From Bacillota bacterium (lineage in GTDB: Bacteria > Bacillota > Clostridia > Lachnospirales > Lachnospiraceae), in contig JAEZUR010000086.1 in the NCBI GenBank assembly GCA_023420935.1, forward strand, positions 1 to 64,000: DNA of 64,000 nt. Reading direction: 5' to 3'. The notes below the pieces were generated by a model that was not told the origin of the DNA, ran no database searches, and was given only the letters and a program-made list of their open reading frames with translations. The first letter of the stretch is position 1; each line of letters begins with the position of its first letter. Positions 53,843-62,797 of this stretch are shown here, one piece after another. The position numbers were made by a program, and so were the translations under genes.

Positions 53843-54568
53843 TTAAGTAGCTTTTGAAAACCCTAGTGCCCTCATTACTGATTCTACCGTTCTTTCCTTC
53901 GCATAAATGGTGTTAACCGGTTCACTAATCTCTTCTAGATAATGTGCATCTGAATTGGTAACGATATTACAAGATTTTAGATAGGGATGTAGTGCCTGAA
54001 GGGGATGAAGGTTTGGCATACTTTTTAACTCTACACATTGAAACCTGCTATCCGGCGGTATAAATCCCAAATTTGCAAGCAAACTATTGGCATTTTTATC
54101 GATATGTGCAGGTATCATGATACCATGATATTTTACAACTAAATCATATAACCTGTCAAAGGTTATATCCGTTGCATTTATTAAAAGATTCTTAACATTT
54201 CCTAAAATATGTTCCTCTTGATCCATAATAAGTTGTTTCCCGAAAATCTCTTCGTTATTGGGAACTGGCATCAGATGATCATAGACATACTCATCAAACT
54301 CCATCGCTTCCCAAAGATGTTCGAATAAGCATACTACATGAACCTCTTCCATGGTGGTTAATTCCATACCTGGAATGGCTAATATATTATATTCTTGGGC
54401 TAACGATAATACGGCTGGACAGTTCTTACACGAATTATGGTCAGTTACCGCAATTACATCTAGATTTTTAAGTGCAGCCATTCCAACAATATTCGCTGGC
54501 GTCATATCATTATCTCCACAGGGAGATAAACAGGAATGGATGTGTAGATCATAACTAAGGGGTATCAT
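53843..54568 (-). CDS. PHP-domain metal-dependent phosphoesterase
   Basis: 241-aa protein with the PHP metal motifs YDLHIHSCLSPCGDNDM (His9, His11), AVTDHNSC, IPAHIDK and TNSDAHY. PHP proteins cleave phosphate esters, including nucleotide second-messenger breakdown products. The frame opens at 54601, but the ATG at 54568 overlaps the stop of the preceding DRTGG gene, suggesting coupling. The DRTGG-PHP pair sits with hydrogenase-related genes, so a signalling role in that circuit is possible. Confidence 0.87.
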   Translation of the reverse strand: MIPLSYDLHIHSCLSPCGDNDMTPANIVGMAALKNLDVIAVTDHNSCKNCPAVLSLAQEYNILAIPGMELTTMEEVHVVCLFEHLWEAMEFDEYVYDHLMPVPNNEEIFGKQLIMDQEEHILGNVKNLLINATDITFDRLYDLVVKYHGIMIPAHIDKNANSLLANLGFIPPDSRFQCVELKSMPNLHPLQALHPYLKSCNIVTNSDAHYLEEISEPVNTIYAKERTVESVMRALGFSKAT

Positions 54569-54896
54569 GAAGTAAGTTATGAATTGCAAGCGCTGCATCA
54601 AAGATAGGTTTATCCGTACTTAATACCGTTACACTCTCTGATTTCGCCTTCTCAAGAGCTGGTAGATCAAAGGCTGCTCGTTCCGCAAGAATAATGCATG
54701 CAGTGTCTGTAAGTGTGGCAACTGCCAACGTATTGATATTTCCCATTACCGTCACCCACGCTGCTCCTTCTGGTATTTTACTCATAGCTATACTTAATAA
54801 ATCACAGCAAAATACTTTGCTGATATTTTTCTCCAAATCTTCTCCCGCATGTATCACTTCAAAAACCCCAGAATTTATCAAATCATTTACTGTCAT
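54555..54896 (-). CDS. DRTGG-domain protein
   Basis: 113-aa protein made of one DRTGG domain (MTVNDLINSGVFEVIHAGEDLEKNISKVFCCDLLSIAMSKIPEGAAWVTV). The domain occurs with CBS domains and HprK-like proteins and probably binds a small ligand. It is a paralog of the protein at 56754-57104, with the same MTVND start. Overlaps the PHP gene by 14 nt. Confidence 0.85.
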   Translation of the reverse strand: MTVNDLINSGVFEVIHAGEDLEKNISKVFCCDLLSIAMSKIPEGAAWVTVMGNINTLAVATLTDTACIILAERAAFDLPALEKAKSESVTVLSTDKPIFDAALAIHNLLHDTP

Positions 54897-54975
54897 AAAT
54901 ATCTCCTCATCTGTATTATTTAAGCACTAATAACGTATTTTTATTATAAACTAGTTATTACTAAAATTCATTCTA

Positions 54976-56259
54976 TTACTTATAATCTAACATGGAAATC
55001 TCATCGGAAAGTTTATGAATATACTGACGTAAAATATGTATACAATCTTGTTCCTTTGCCACTCCTCGTACAATATCTTCCGCCAATGCCTTGCAAGTTG
55101 GAGCTCCACACGAGCCACAATCAAGACCAGGAAATTTCTCCAGTAATTCCTCCACTGTAGCCATCATCAAAATGCTTTCTGTCATATTGTCACCCAGCTT
55201 AAATACTGGTTCGTACTCTACTGGATCTGTCCAAAAGGCATTATAGCCCTTTAAACTCATATGATTACAGGCTACCGGCATATATTTTCTTAAGCTTTTC
55301 AACTTTACCTTTGCTACATATGGGTTCTCAACGGTTAATACTCCTCCAACACAACCACCACTGCACGCATTTAGTTCAATAAATTCCAAGTTTGAGAATT
55401 TCTGATCCTCTAAGTCCTCTAACACTCGTATCACATTTTCAATTCCATCCGCAGCCAAATAGCTATCGGTTAACAGACCTCCTGCTTCGCCACCACTTCC
55501 ACCCCAACTAAGACCGATCTTACCTGAGATAGAAATATCCAAAACATTGCCCTGTTGCACCACTAACTTCATTGCATTTACTAATCTTGGATAAACATCT
55601 TTAATTGCCAACACAGCGTTCACGTCACTTTTGGCAAGACCCAACGGTTGCTTTACTGCAGTTACTTTTGCTGGACAAGGTGATATAAAAACAATCCCTA
55701 TTTTGTCAGGTGACAATCCTGTCTTCTCTACTGCTTTTTTCCTTGCAATTTGCGCTGCCAGATCAATTGGTGCCTGAATTGGAAGTAAATGTTCAATTAA
55801 ATTAGGAAAACGCACACGAATTAAACGAACCACAGACGGACACGCAGTGCTGATAATCGGCCACTGCTCCTTGTGTTTTTCCACATAATCTCTAGATAAC
55901 TCTGATATTAATTCAGCTGCCCCACTCACTTCATATACATCGTCAAATCCCATATATTTCAATGCATTTAGAACAATATTTACATCATCCAGATTGTTAA
56001 ATTGTCCATATAAAGAAGGTGCGGGTAATGCAACCGTATACTCGTACTCCTTCATAATATCCATTTTGTCATAAGTGGCTAATTTTGCATGATGGGGGCA
56101 TAGCCTGATACATTCCCCGCAGTCAATACAAAATTCTTTCGTTATGACTGCTTTTCCATCTCTTACTCGAATCGCTTGTGTAGGACATCTTTTAATGCAG
56201 TTGATGCAACCTTTACATAAGCTTTCATCCAGTCGAACGGAAGTAAAAAATTTATCCAT
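54976..56259 (-). CDS. H-cluster-domain iron-sulfur protein (hydrogenase-like, probably sensory)
   Basis: 427 aa. Two 4Fe-4S motifs (Cys 15, 18, 21, 25 and 44, 47, 50, 54), a hydrogenase large-subunit-like domain with divergent motifs STACPSVV, SPCPAKVTA and ELNACSGGCVGG, and a C-terminal Fe-S motif LDCGSCGAPTCKALAEDI. All cysteines expected in the second and third motifs remain, while the first differs from the HydA at 60801. No PAS domain. GAGAAGGG before the ATG. It lies between the DRTGG and RsbW-like genes, which argues for sensing or signalling rather than bulk H2 production. Confidence 0.85.
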   Translation of the reverse strand: MDKFFTSVRLDESLCKGCINCIKRCPTQAIRVRDGKAVITKEFCIDCGECIRLCPHHAKLATYDKMDIMKEYEYTVALPAPSLYGQFNNLDDVNIVLNALKYMGFDDVYEVSGAAELISELSRDYVEKHKEQWPIISTACPSVVRLIRVRFPNLIEHLLPIQAPIDLAAQIARKKAVEKTGLSPDKIGIVFISPCPAKVTAVKQPLGLAKSDVNAVLAIKDVYPRLVNAMKLVVQQGNVLDISISGKIGLSWGGSGGEAGGLLTDSYLAADGIENVIRVLEDLEDQKFSNLEFIELNACSGGCVGGVLTVENPYVAKVKLKSLRKYMPVACNHMSLKGYNAFWTDPVEYEPVFKLGDNMTESILMMATVEELLEKFPGLDCGSCGAPTCKALAEDIVRGVAKEQDCIHILRQYIHKLSDEISMLDYK

Positions 56260-56331
56260 CTTCCCTTCTCCTCTCCTTATGTCAGCCTTTATATTACTTG
56301 TACATTCAGCATAGTTATATTTATGTTTCTA

Positions 56332-56757
56332 TCATGATACATATACTTTCATTGTAACAGTTGTTCCAACACCAATTACTGTCTGGATATCCATTTCATC
56401 TGAATATTTTTTCATATTTGGAAGTCCCATACCCGCTCCAAAACCAAGTGCTCGAACATTATCAGGCGCAGTAGAATAGCCTGCCTGCATTGCTAACTCA
56501 ATATCTTGTATACCGGGTCCTTTATCCATTAATACCATGGTAATATTTTCAGGAGAGATAATCACGTCAATCGTCCCCCCATCCGCATGTATTACCATAT
56601 TAATCTCACCTTCATACATAGATATTGCTACTTTACGAATGGCTTCCGGACTAACCCCCATTTGCTTTAGCTTACTCTTTACATCACTAGAGGCCTCCCC
56701 CGCTCTGGTAAAGTCATCCGGTGAAACCACGTACTTTAAATTCATTGTATGATTCAA
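56332..56757 (-). CDS. RsbW-like anti-sigma/serine kinase ATPase
   Basis: 141-aa GHKL ATPase: N-box ISMYEGEINMVIHA, G1 box MDKGPGI, G2 box GFGAGMGLPNMKKY. Such proteins bind sigma factors or phosphorylate anti-anti-sigma proteins. The start is TTG at 56757, overlapping the stop of the DRTGG gene before it. With the PP2C phosphatase at 47492 it could form a partner switch. No STAS-domain anti-anti-sigma gene is visible in the window. Confidence 0.87.
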   Translation of the reverse strand: MNHTMNLKYVVSPDDFTRAGEASSDVKSKLKQMGVSPEAIRKVAISMYEGEINMVIHADGGTIDVIISPENITMVLMDKGPGIQDIELAMQAGYSTAPDNVRALGFGAGMGLPNMKKYSDEMDIQTVIGVGTTVTMKVYVS

Positions 56758-57104
56758 TGGGATGCACCCCCACTTAAGCCTTTTTCATAAAGTATACCGC
56801 AAGCAGAAAACATTCTATGACCAGTACAAAGAAGTGGGATTCCACGTTCGTTTGCCAGTTCAATCATGCTCTCATCTGGATGCTTACCTCGAACAAAAAC
56901 AATACAAACAATATCCATCATTTCAGCAGTTCGTATTACCTGCGGGTTACATAGACCAGTTAATAACACAGATTGATCTTTCACAAAAGCAAGTACATCA
57001 CTCATCATATCGGATCCACAAGCAGTATGAACTTCCTTTTCCATGTGTTCTTCCCCACAAATTACTCTCGCTCCAAGTATTTCTTTTATATCATTTACGG
57101 TCAT
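56754..57104 (-). CDS. DRTGG-domain protein (second paralog)
   Basis: 116-aa single DRTGG-domain protein, MTVNDIKEILGARVICGEEHMEKEVHTACGSDMMSDVLAFVKDQSVLLTG. First gene of the minus-strand sensory operon and divergent from the hydrogenase operon across a 382-bp promoter region. GGGAGG precedes the ATG. It overlaps the RsbW-like gene. Confidence 0.87.
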   Translation of the reverse strand: MTVNDIKEILGARVICGEEHMEKEVHTACGSDMMSDVLAFVKDQSVLLTGLCNPQVIRTAEMMDIVCIVFVRGKHPDESMIELANERGIPLLCTGHRMFSACGILYEKGLSGGASH

Positions 57105-57166
57105 TAAAATAAACCTCCCTTATTTAAGCAATTTGTACATATCACACTCTTTTTCATAATAAATAT

Positions 57167-57195
57167 AGTATAACATTGACAAAATTTATTTTCAA
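57167..57195 (-). promoter_or_regulatory. promoter of the sensory operon
   Basis: Minus strand: TTGAAA (57195-57190), 17-nt spacer, TATACT (57172-57167), about 65 bp before the DRTGG start codon. Confidence 0.7.
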
Positions 57196-57411
57196 TCTAT
57201 TTTCAAGTGATTTTCGGTAAATATCGTCAAGAATTTAACATTCTAGATTCCAAATCATTTCTATATTATCTCATTATTACATATTTTATACACAAAATGG
57301 CTTGTTTTTTTGTTAAATATGTATATTTTGTAATAAATTTACTTGCTATTTTTTTCACACTACAGTATTATTGTTAAATATATATCACTTGTGGATTTTT
57401 CACTTGTTTCG

Positions 57412-57420
57412 TGCTATAAT
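57412..57420 (+). promoter_or_regulatory. extended -10 promoter of the hydrogenase operon
   Basis: TGCTATAAT (57412-57420), a perfect extended -10, about 67 bp before the first operon start codon; no good -35 at normal spacing. The rest of the 57105-57486 divergent region is AT-rich, with no clear operator that I see. Confidence 0.55.
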
Positions 57421-57486
57421 CAAAGATGTTTTTGAACAGTATATTTAGCTGGTCGATTGTTAATTATTAATCAAGGAGGTTTGATG

Positions 57487-57981
57487 ATGAGTTCTCAGAA
57501 AAAAACAGTTCCTTTTGCAGGCAGTAAAGAGCAAGAGGCAGAACTTTTGAAGGTCATTGCAGAGCACAAAGATGACAGAGGTGCATTAATGCCCGTACTT
57601 CAAAAGGCGCAAGACATTTACGGTTACTTACCAATTGAAGTTCAAACAATCATTTCTAATGAGATGGAAATTCCATTAGAAAAGGTATACGGAGTAGTTA
57701 CATTCTATTCCCAATTTTCACTTAATCCAAAGGGAAAATTCAAAATATCAGTTTGTTTAGGAACCGCTTGTTATGTAAAAGGATCCGGTGATATTTATGA
57801 CAAGCTTATGGAAAAGCTTGGTATTGAAGGTGGAGATTGTACACCTGATGGAAAATTTTCACTTGATGCATGCCGTTGCATCGGTGCTTGCGGTTTAGCA
57901 CCTGTACTTACTGTTAATGAAGACGTTTATGGACGTTTGACTGTAGATGACATTGATGATATTTTAGCAAAATATCAATAG
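57487..57981 (+). CDS. hydC: HydC/NuoE-like 2Fe-2S subunit of [FeFe]-hydrogenase
   Basis: 164-aa 24-kDa-subunit homolog with the 2Fe-2S site SVCLGTACYVKG and DACRCIGACGLAPV and the preceding KVYGVVTFYSQFSLNPKGK. It relays electrons in the NAD-linked complex with HydB and HydA. The frame extends upstream to a TTG at 57457, but AAGGAGG is spaced for ATG 57487 (or 57484). First gene of the hydC-HATPase-2Fe2S-hydB-hydA operon. Confidence 0.93.
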   Translation: MSSQKKTVPFAGSKEQEAELLKVIAEHKDDRGALMPVLQKAQDIYGYLPIEVQTIISNEMEIPLEKVYGVVTFYSQFSLNPKGKFKISVCLGTACYVKGSGDIYDKLMEKLGIEGGDCTPDGKFSLDACRCIGACGLAPVLTVNEDVYGRLTVDDIDDILAKYQ

Positions 57982-57993
57982 GAGTCTCTATCT

Positions 57994-58551
57994 ATGATGA
58001 CAGAAATTTCTCTTAATGTACTTGATGTTGCAGAAAATTCCGTTCGTGCCAATGCCACACTAATTGAGATTAGCATTGCAGCGGATACAACGCAGGATGA
58101 ACTTGAGGTTCTGATAAAGGACAATGGATGCGGCATGACAAAAGAGCAAGTCGCAAGTGTGGAAGATCCCTTTTTCACCACTAGGACAACAAGAAAAGTT
58201 GGTCTTGGAATACCATTTTACAAGTACGCTGCTTTAAGTACGGGTGGTGCCTTTTCTATAGATTCTACCCCCGGAGTTGGAACTTGTGTTAGAGCAATGT
58301 TTCGTCTTTCCCACATTGATCGAATGCCATTGGGCGATATGACAAGTACCATTCATGCACTCATTACATTAAATGCAAAGATAGATTTTATATATACTTA
58401 TCGCATCGACGACAGAAATTTTAGTCTAGACACTAGAGAATTCCGCGAAATATTAGGTGATGTTCCCTTTCATAACCCGGAAGTTTCTACCTATATAAAG
58501 GAATATCTAGCAGAACATAAAAACGAAGTAGATAATGGAACTATTTTATAA
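57994..58551 (+). CDS. histidine-kinase-like ATPase without kinase core
   Basis: 185-aa GHKL ATPase: N-box LDVAENSVRANA, G1 IKDNGCGM, a GLGIPFYKYAALSTGG lid region, then about 75 C-terminal residues with no motif. No dimerisation/His box. It sits inside the hydrogenase operon between hydC and the 2Fe-2S gene, the place where related Clostridia also have such a gene, as I recall. Probably a regulator acting by binding or Ser phosphorylation. Confidence 0.85.
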   Translation: MMTEISLNVLDVAENSVRANATLIEISIAADTTQDELEVLIKDNGCGMTKEQVASVEDPFFTTRTTRKVGLGIPFYKYAALSTGGAFSIDSTPGVGTCVRAMFRLSHIDRMPLGDMTSTIHALITLNAKIDFIYTYRIDDRNFSLDTREFREILGDVPFHNPEVSTYIKEYLAEHKNEVDNGTIL

Positions 58552-58604
58552 CATATGCAGGAAGCGGATAACGCTTATGCTAAAACAAAGCAGGAGGATA
58601 TCAC

Positions 58605-58979
58605 ATGAAATCTCTAGAAGAATTAAAAGCAATTAGAGAGAAAATGCAAGGTCAAGTAGGACTCCGTTCTGAAGGTGATTCACAAACAAGAGTTGTTGTA
58701 GGTATGGCAACTTGTGGAATTGCTAGTGGAGCAAGACCAGTATTAACTGCATTTTCAGAAGCAGTACATGCTAAAAATTTAGATAACGTTGTTGTAACTC
58801 AGACTGGTTGTATTGGTCTTTGCCAATATGAGCCAATCGTTGAAATAATGGAACCTGGTAAAGATAAAGTTACTTATATTAAAATGACACCAGAAAAAGT
58901 AATTGAAGTTGTAGATAAACACCTGATTCGCGGCAATGTGGTTAATGAATATACCATAAGTAGCAGTGAAATCAAATAA
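58605..58979 (+). CDS. thioredoxin-fold 2Fe-2S-type protein of the hydrogenase operon
   Basis: 124-aa protein with the NuoE/HydB N-terminal-type fold (VVVGMATCGIASGARPVLTAF and TQTGCIGLCQYEPIVEI). Only three cysteines are in the cluster positions (Cys37, Cys69, Cys73); the second of the usual Cys-x4-Cys pair is missing, so cluster binding may use another ligand or be lost. Strong AGGAGG; lies 17 bp before hydB. Confidence 0.87.
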   Translation: MKSLEELKAIREKMQGQVGLRSEGDSQTRVVVGMATCGIASGARPVLTAFSEAVHAKNLDNVVVTQTGCIGLCQYEPIVEIMEPGKDKVTYIKMTPEKVIEVVDKHLIRGNVVNEYTISSSEIK

Positions 58980-58996
58980 TAGGAGGACATAAGATT

Positions 58997-60784
58997 ATGT
59001 ATCGTTCACACGTTTTAGTCTGCGGTGGAACAGGCTGTGCTTCTTCTGGAAGCCAGAAAATCATCACTACACTCCAGACAGAGATTGATAAAAATGGTCT
59101 TACTGAAGAAGTTGCAGTGGTTCAAACTGGATGTCATGGACTTTGTGCCTTAGGACCAATCGTTCTGATCTATCCAGAAGGAATTTTCTATTCCATGGTA
59201 GCAAATGAAGATATTCCTGAAATTGTTTCAGAACATTTATTAAAAGGTAGAATTGTTTCTCGTCTTGTATACACTGAAACAGTAAAAGAAGAAGGAATTA
59301 TTTCCTTAAGCGAAACTGATTTCTACAAGAAACAGAATCGTATTGCACTTCGTAACTGTGGTGTTATCAATCCTGAAAATATTGATGAATATATTGGAAC
59401 TCACGGATATGAAGCATTAGGAAAAGTATTAACAGAAATGACTCCTGATGATGTTATCCAGAATATTTTAGATAGTGGACTTCGTGGCCGTGGAGGCGGT
59501 GGATTCCCAACTGGTCTTAAATGGAAACTTGCAAAGGGAAATGATGCGGATCAGAAATATGTCTGTTGTAATGCAGATGAAGGAGATCCAGGTGCATTCA
59601 TGGATCGTTCCGTATTAGAGGGTGACCCACACGTTGTATTGGAAGCTATGGCAATCGCAGGTTATGCAATTGGTGCTTCTCAGGGTTACATCTATGTACG
59701 TGCTGAATATCCTATCGCTGTAGATCGTTTAAGAATCGCAATTAATCAAGCAAGAGAATATGGTTTATTAGGAAACAATATTTTCGGAACTGATTTTTCA
59801 TTTGATATTGATTTAAGATTAGGTGCTGGAGCATTCGTATGTGGTGAGGAAACTGCTCTTATGACTTCCATCGAAGGAAATCGTGGTGAGCCACGTCCAC
59901 GTCCACCATTCCCAGCACAAAAAGGACTTTTCCAAAAACCTACTATCTTAAATAACGTAGAAACTTATGCAAATATTCCATTGATCATCTTAAACGGTCC
60001 AGAATGGTTTGCAGGAATGGGTACTGAGAAATCCAAAGGTACGAAAGTATTTGCTCTTGGTGGTAAAATTAAAAATACTGGTTTAGTAGAAGTTCCTATG
60101 GGTACTACACTTCGTGAAGTTGTTGAAGAAATTGGTGGTGGTATTCCAAACGGAAAGAAATTCAAAGCTGCTCAAACAGGTGGTCCATCTGGTGGATGTA
60201 TCCCAATTGATCATTTTGATATTCCAATCGATTATGATAACTTAATCGCAATTGGTTCCATGATGGGTTCTGGTGGACTTATCGTTATGGATGAAGATAA
60301 CTGTATGGTAGATATCGCAAAATTCTTCTTAGAATTTACAGTTGATGAATCTTGCGGAAAATGTACTCCATGCCGTATCGGTACAAAACGTATGTATGAA
60401 ATGCTGGATAAAATTACAAAAGGACAAGGAACGCTTGAAGATCTTGATAAATTAGAAGAACTTTGCTACTACATCAAGGAAAACTCACTTTGCGGACTTG
60501 GCCAGACAGCTCCAAACCCAGTTCTTTCTACTCTTCGTTACTTTAGAGATGAATACATTGCTCATGTTGTTGACAAGAAATGTCCAGCTGGAGTATGTAA
60601 ATCACTTCTTTCCTACATAATAATATCAGATAAGTGTAAAGGCTGTACATTATGTGCAAGAGTATGTCCTAATGGCGCAATTGAAGGAACTGTTAAAGAA
60701 GCACATCTTATTATTCAAGATAAATGTATTAAGTGTGGTGCTTGTATGGAGAAATGTAAATTTGGCGCAATCGTAAAGAAATAG
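58997..60784 (+). CDS. hydB: HydB/NuoF-like flavin subunit of [FeFe]-hydrogenase
   Basis: 595 aa. An N-terminal 2Fe-2S domain (Cys 9, 14, 46, 50) is followed by an FMN/NADH domain with GLRGRGGGGFPTG (161-173), CNADEGDPGA (191-200) and GAGAFVCGEETALMTSIEG. Then come a 4Fe-4S motif SCGKCTPCRIG and a C-terminal pair CKGCTLCARVC and CIKCGACMEKC. It oxidises or reduces NAD(H) and couples it with ferredoxin in bifurcating complexes. AGGAGG precedes the ATG; 16 bp before hydA. Confidence 0.95.
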   Translation: MYRSHVLVCGGTGCASSGSQKIITTLQTEIDKNGLTEEVAVVQTGCHGLCALGPIVLIYPEGIFYSMVANEDIPEIVSEHLLKGRIVSRLVYTETVKEEGIISLSETDFYKKQNRIALRNCGVINPENIDEYIGTHGYEALGKVLTEMTPDDVIQNILDSGLRGRGGGGFPTGLKWKLAKGNDADQKYVCCNADEGDPGAFMDRSVLEGDPHVVLEAMAIAGYAIGASQGYIYVRAEYPIAVDRLRIAINQAREYGLLGNNIFGTDFSFDIDLRLGAGAFVCGEETALMTSIEGNRGEPRPRPPFPAQKGLFQKPTILNNVETYANIPLIILNGPEWFAGMGTEKSKGTKVFALGGKIKNTGLVEVPMGTTLREVVEEIGGGIPNGKKFKAAQTGGPSGGCIPIDHFDIPIDYDNLIAIGSMMGSGGLIVMDEDNCMVDIAKFFLEFTVDESCGKCTPCRIGTKRMYEMLDKITKGQGTLEDLDKLEELCYYIKENSLCGLGQTAPNPVLSTLRYFRDEYIAHVVDKKCPAGVCKSLLSYIIISDKCKGCTLCARVCPNGAIEGTVKEAHLIIQDKCIKCGACMEKCKFGAIVKK

Positions 60785-60800
60785 ATGGAGGATTCTAAAA

Positions 60801-62546
60801 ATGGCAAATATTAACATCAAAATAAATGGTGTAGATGTGTCTGCACCTGCAGGCTCAACCATTCTTGAAGCTGCCAGATTCGCACATATTGATATTCCAA
60901 CTCTCTGCTTCTTAAAAGACATTAATGAGATTGGCGCTTGTCGTATCTGTGTAGTTGAAGTAAAAGGTGCAAGAAGCCTTGTAGCTTCCTGTGTTTACCC
61001 AATTAATGAAGGTATGGAAGTATTCACTAATACACCAAAAGTATTAGATTCAAGAAAGAAAACACTTGAATTAATCTTATCTGATCATGATAGAAAATGT
61101 CTATCTTGTGTACGTAGTGGTGACTGTGAATTACAGAAATTATCACGTGACTTAAAAGTTGATAACGAAGGTTTATATGATGGCGAGAAAAACGAATATG
61201 AAATCGATTATACAGCTACTCATATGTACCGTGATAACAACAAATGTATTTTATGTAGACGTTGTTCCGCTGTTTGTTCCGAAGTTCAGGCAATCGGTGT
61301 AATCGGAGCTAACGAACGTGGATTTAAAACAAATATTGCAAGTCCATTTGATATGGGTCTTGGTGATACTAGTTGTATATCCTGTGGACAATGTATCGCT
61401 GTCTGTCCTACTGGTGCTCTTTCTGAAAAAGATAATACAGATGAAGTATTAGCAGCAATTGCTGATCCTGAAAAGTATGTTATCGTTCAGACTGCTCCAT
61501 CTGTACGTGCAGGTCTTGGAGAAGAATTTGGTCTTCCAATCGGAACCAATGTAGAAGGTAAAATGGTTGCTGCTCTTCGTCGCTTAGGCTTTGATAAAGT
61601 ATTTGATACTGATTTTGCAGCTGACTTAACTATCATGGAAGAAGCAAACGAATTCATCCACCGTGTACAAAACAATGGTGTACTTCCAATGATTACTTCT
61701 TGTTCACCAGGATGGGTTAAATACTGTGAACACTATTTCCCAGAGATGACAGAGAATTTATCTTCTTGTAAATCTCCTCAGCAGATGTTTGGTGCAATCA
61801 CTAAAACATACTATGCTGAAAAAATGGGATTAGATCCTAAAAATATTGTTATGGTCAGCATCATGCCATGTACCGCTAAGAAATTTGAAATTGGCCGTGA
61901 TGATCAAGATGCAGCTAATGTACCAGATGTAGATATCGCTCTTACTGTAAGAGAACTTGGTCGTTTAATCGACCGCGTTGGTATTAACTTCGTATCACTT
62001 CCAGATGAACAATTTGACAATCCACTTGGTATGTCAACTGGTGCTGGTGTAATCTTTGGTGCTACTGGTGGTGTTATGGAAGCAGCTCTTAGAACTGCTG
62101 TTGAAACATTAACTGGAGAACAACTTGGAAACCTTGACTTTACAGATGTTCGTGGTGTTCAGGGAATCAAAGAAGCTACTTATAATGTAGCAGGTATGGA
62201 TGTAAAAGTTGCTGTAGCTTCCGGTCTTGGTAATGCTAAAATATTACTTGATAAAATTAAAGCTGGTGAAGCAGAGTACCACTTCATCGAAATCATGGGA
62301 TGCCCAGGCGGTTGTGTAAACGGCGGTGGACAGCCACAAGTACCAGCAAGCATTAGAAATGCAACTGATATCAGAGCACTTCGTGCCAAAGTACTTTACG
62401 ATTTAGATGCTTCTATGCCATATCGTAAATCTCATGAGAATCCAGCAATCAAAGAATTATACGCTGAATACCTAGAGAAACCAGGCAGCCACAAAGCACA
62501 CAAAATTCTTCATACATCTTATGTAAAGAGAACAATCAATAAATAA
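60801..62546 (+). CDS. hydA: [FeFe]-hydrogenase catalytic subunit HydA
   Basis: 581 aa. N-terminal 2Fe-2S (Cys 36, 47, 50, 64), His-ligated 4Fe-4S (His96, Cys 100, 103, 109), two 4Fe-4S motifs (Cys 149, 152, 155, 159 and 192, 195, 198, 202). The H-cluster domain has TSCSPGW (299-305), MPCTAKKFE (355-363) and EIMGCPGGCVNGGGQP (497-512), ending with the small-subunit-like RKSHENPAIKELYAEYLEKPGSHKAHKILHTSY. It reversibly reduces protons to H2 and is the last gene of the operon, before a terminator. Confidence 0.97.
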   Translation: MANINIKINGVDVSAPAGSTILEAARFAHIDIPTLCFLKDINEIGACRICVVEVKGARSLVASCVYPINEGMEVFTNTPKVLDSRKKTLELILSDHDRKCLSCVRSGDCELQKLSRDLKVDNEGLYDGEKNEYEIDYTATHMYRDNNKCILCRRCSAVCSEVQAIGVIGANERGFKTNIASPFDMGLGDTSCISCGQCIAVCPTGALSEKDNTDEVLAAIADPEKYVIVQTAPSVRAGLGEEFGLPIGTNVEGKMVAALRRLGFDKVFDTDFAADLTIMEEANEFIHRVQNNGVLPMITSCSPGWVKYCEHYFPEMTENLSSCKSPQQMFGAITKTYYAEKMGLDPKNIVMVSIMPCTAKKFEIGRDDQDAANVPDVDIALTVRELGRLIDRVGINFVSLPDEQFDNPLGMSTGAGVIFGATGGVMEAALRTAVETLTGEQLGNLDFTDVRGVQGIKEATYNVAGMDVKVAVASGLGNAKILLDKIKAGEAEYHFIEIMGCPGGCVNGGGQPQVPASIRNATDIRALRAKVLYDLDASMPYRKSHENPAIKELYAEYLEKPGSHKAHKILHTSYVKRTINK

Positions 62547-62610
62547 GAGTGAAGAACTAATAACTTCTAAACAAAGTATTAATAAATAAATTACTGAAAT
62601 TAGAACCAGA

Positions 62611-62646
62611 AAGAACCCTTTGCATATTGCATTGGGTTCTTTTTAC
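62611..62646 (+). terminator. terminator of the hydrogenase operon
   Basis: AAGAACCC pairs with GGGTTCTT, with TGCATATTGCA inside, followed by TTTTTACTT; 64 bp after the hydA stop. Confidence 0.85.
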
Positions 62647-62797
62647 TTCCCAGATAATATCAAATGGTACCTTCACTAAACCATTGCATATCTCATCATA
62701 TCCCTCCACACCATAATCCTACTAATTAAGCCAACTCTCCACGCTTTTACCTAAACATGATGCAGCGGAGAAGATAATCTCATCGACACGGTAAATT

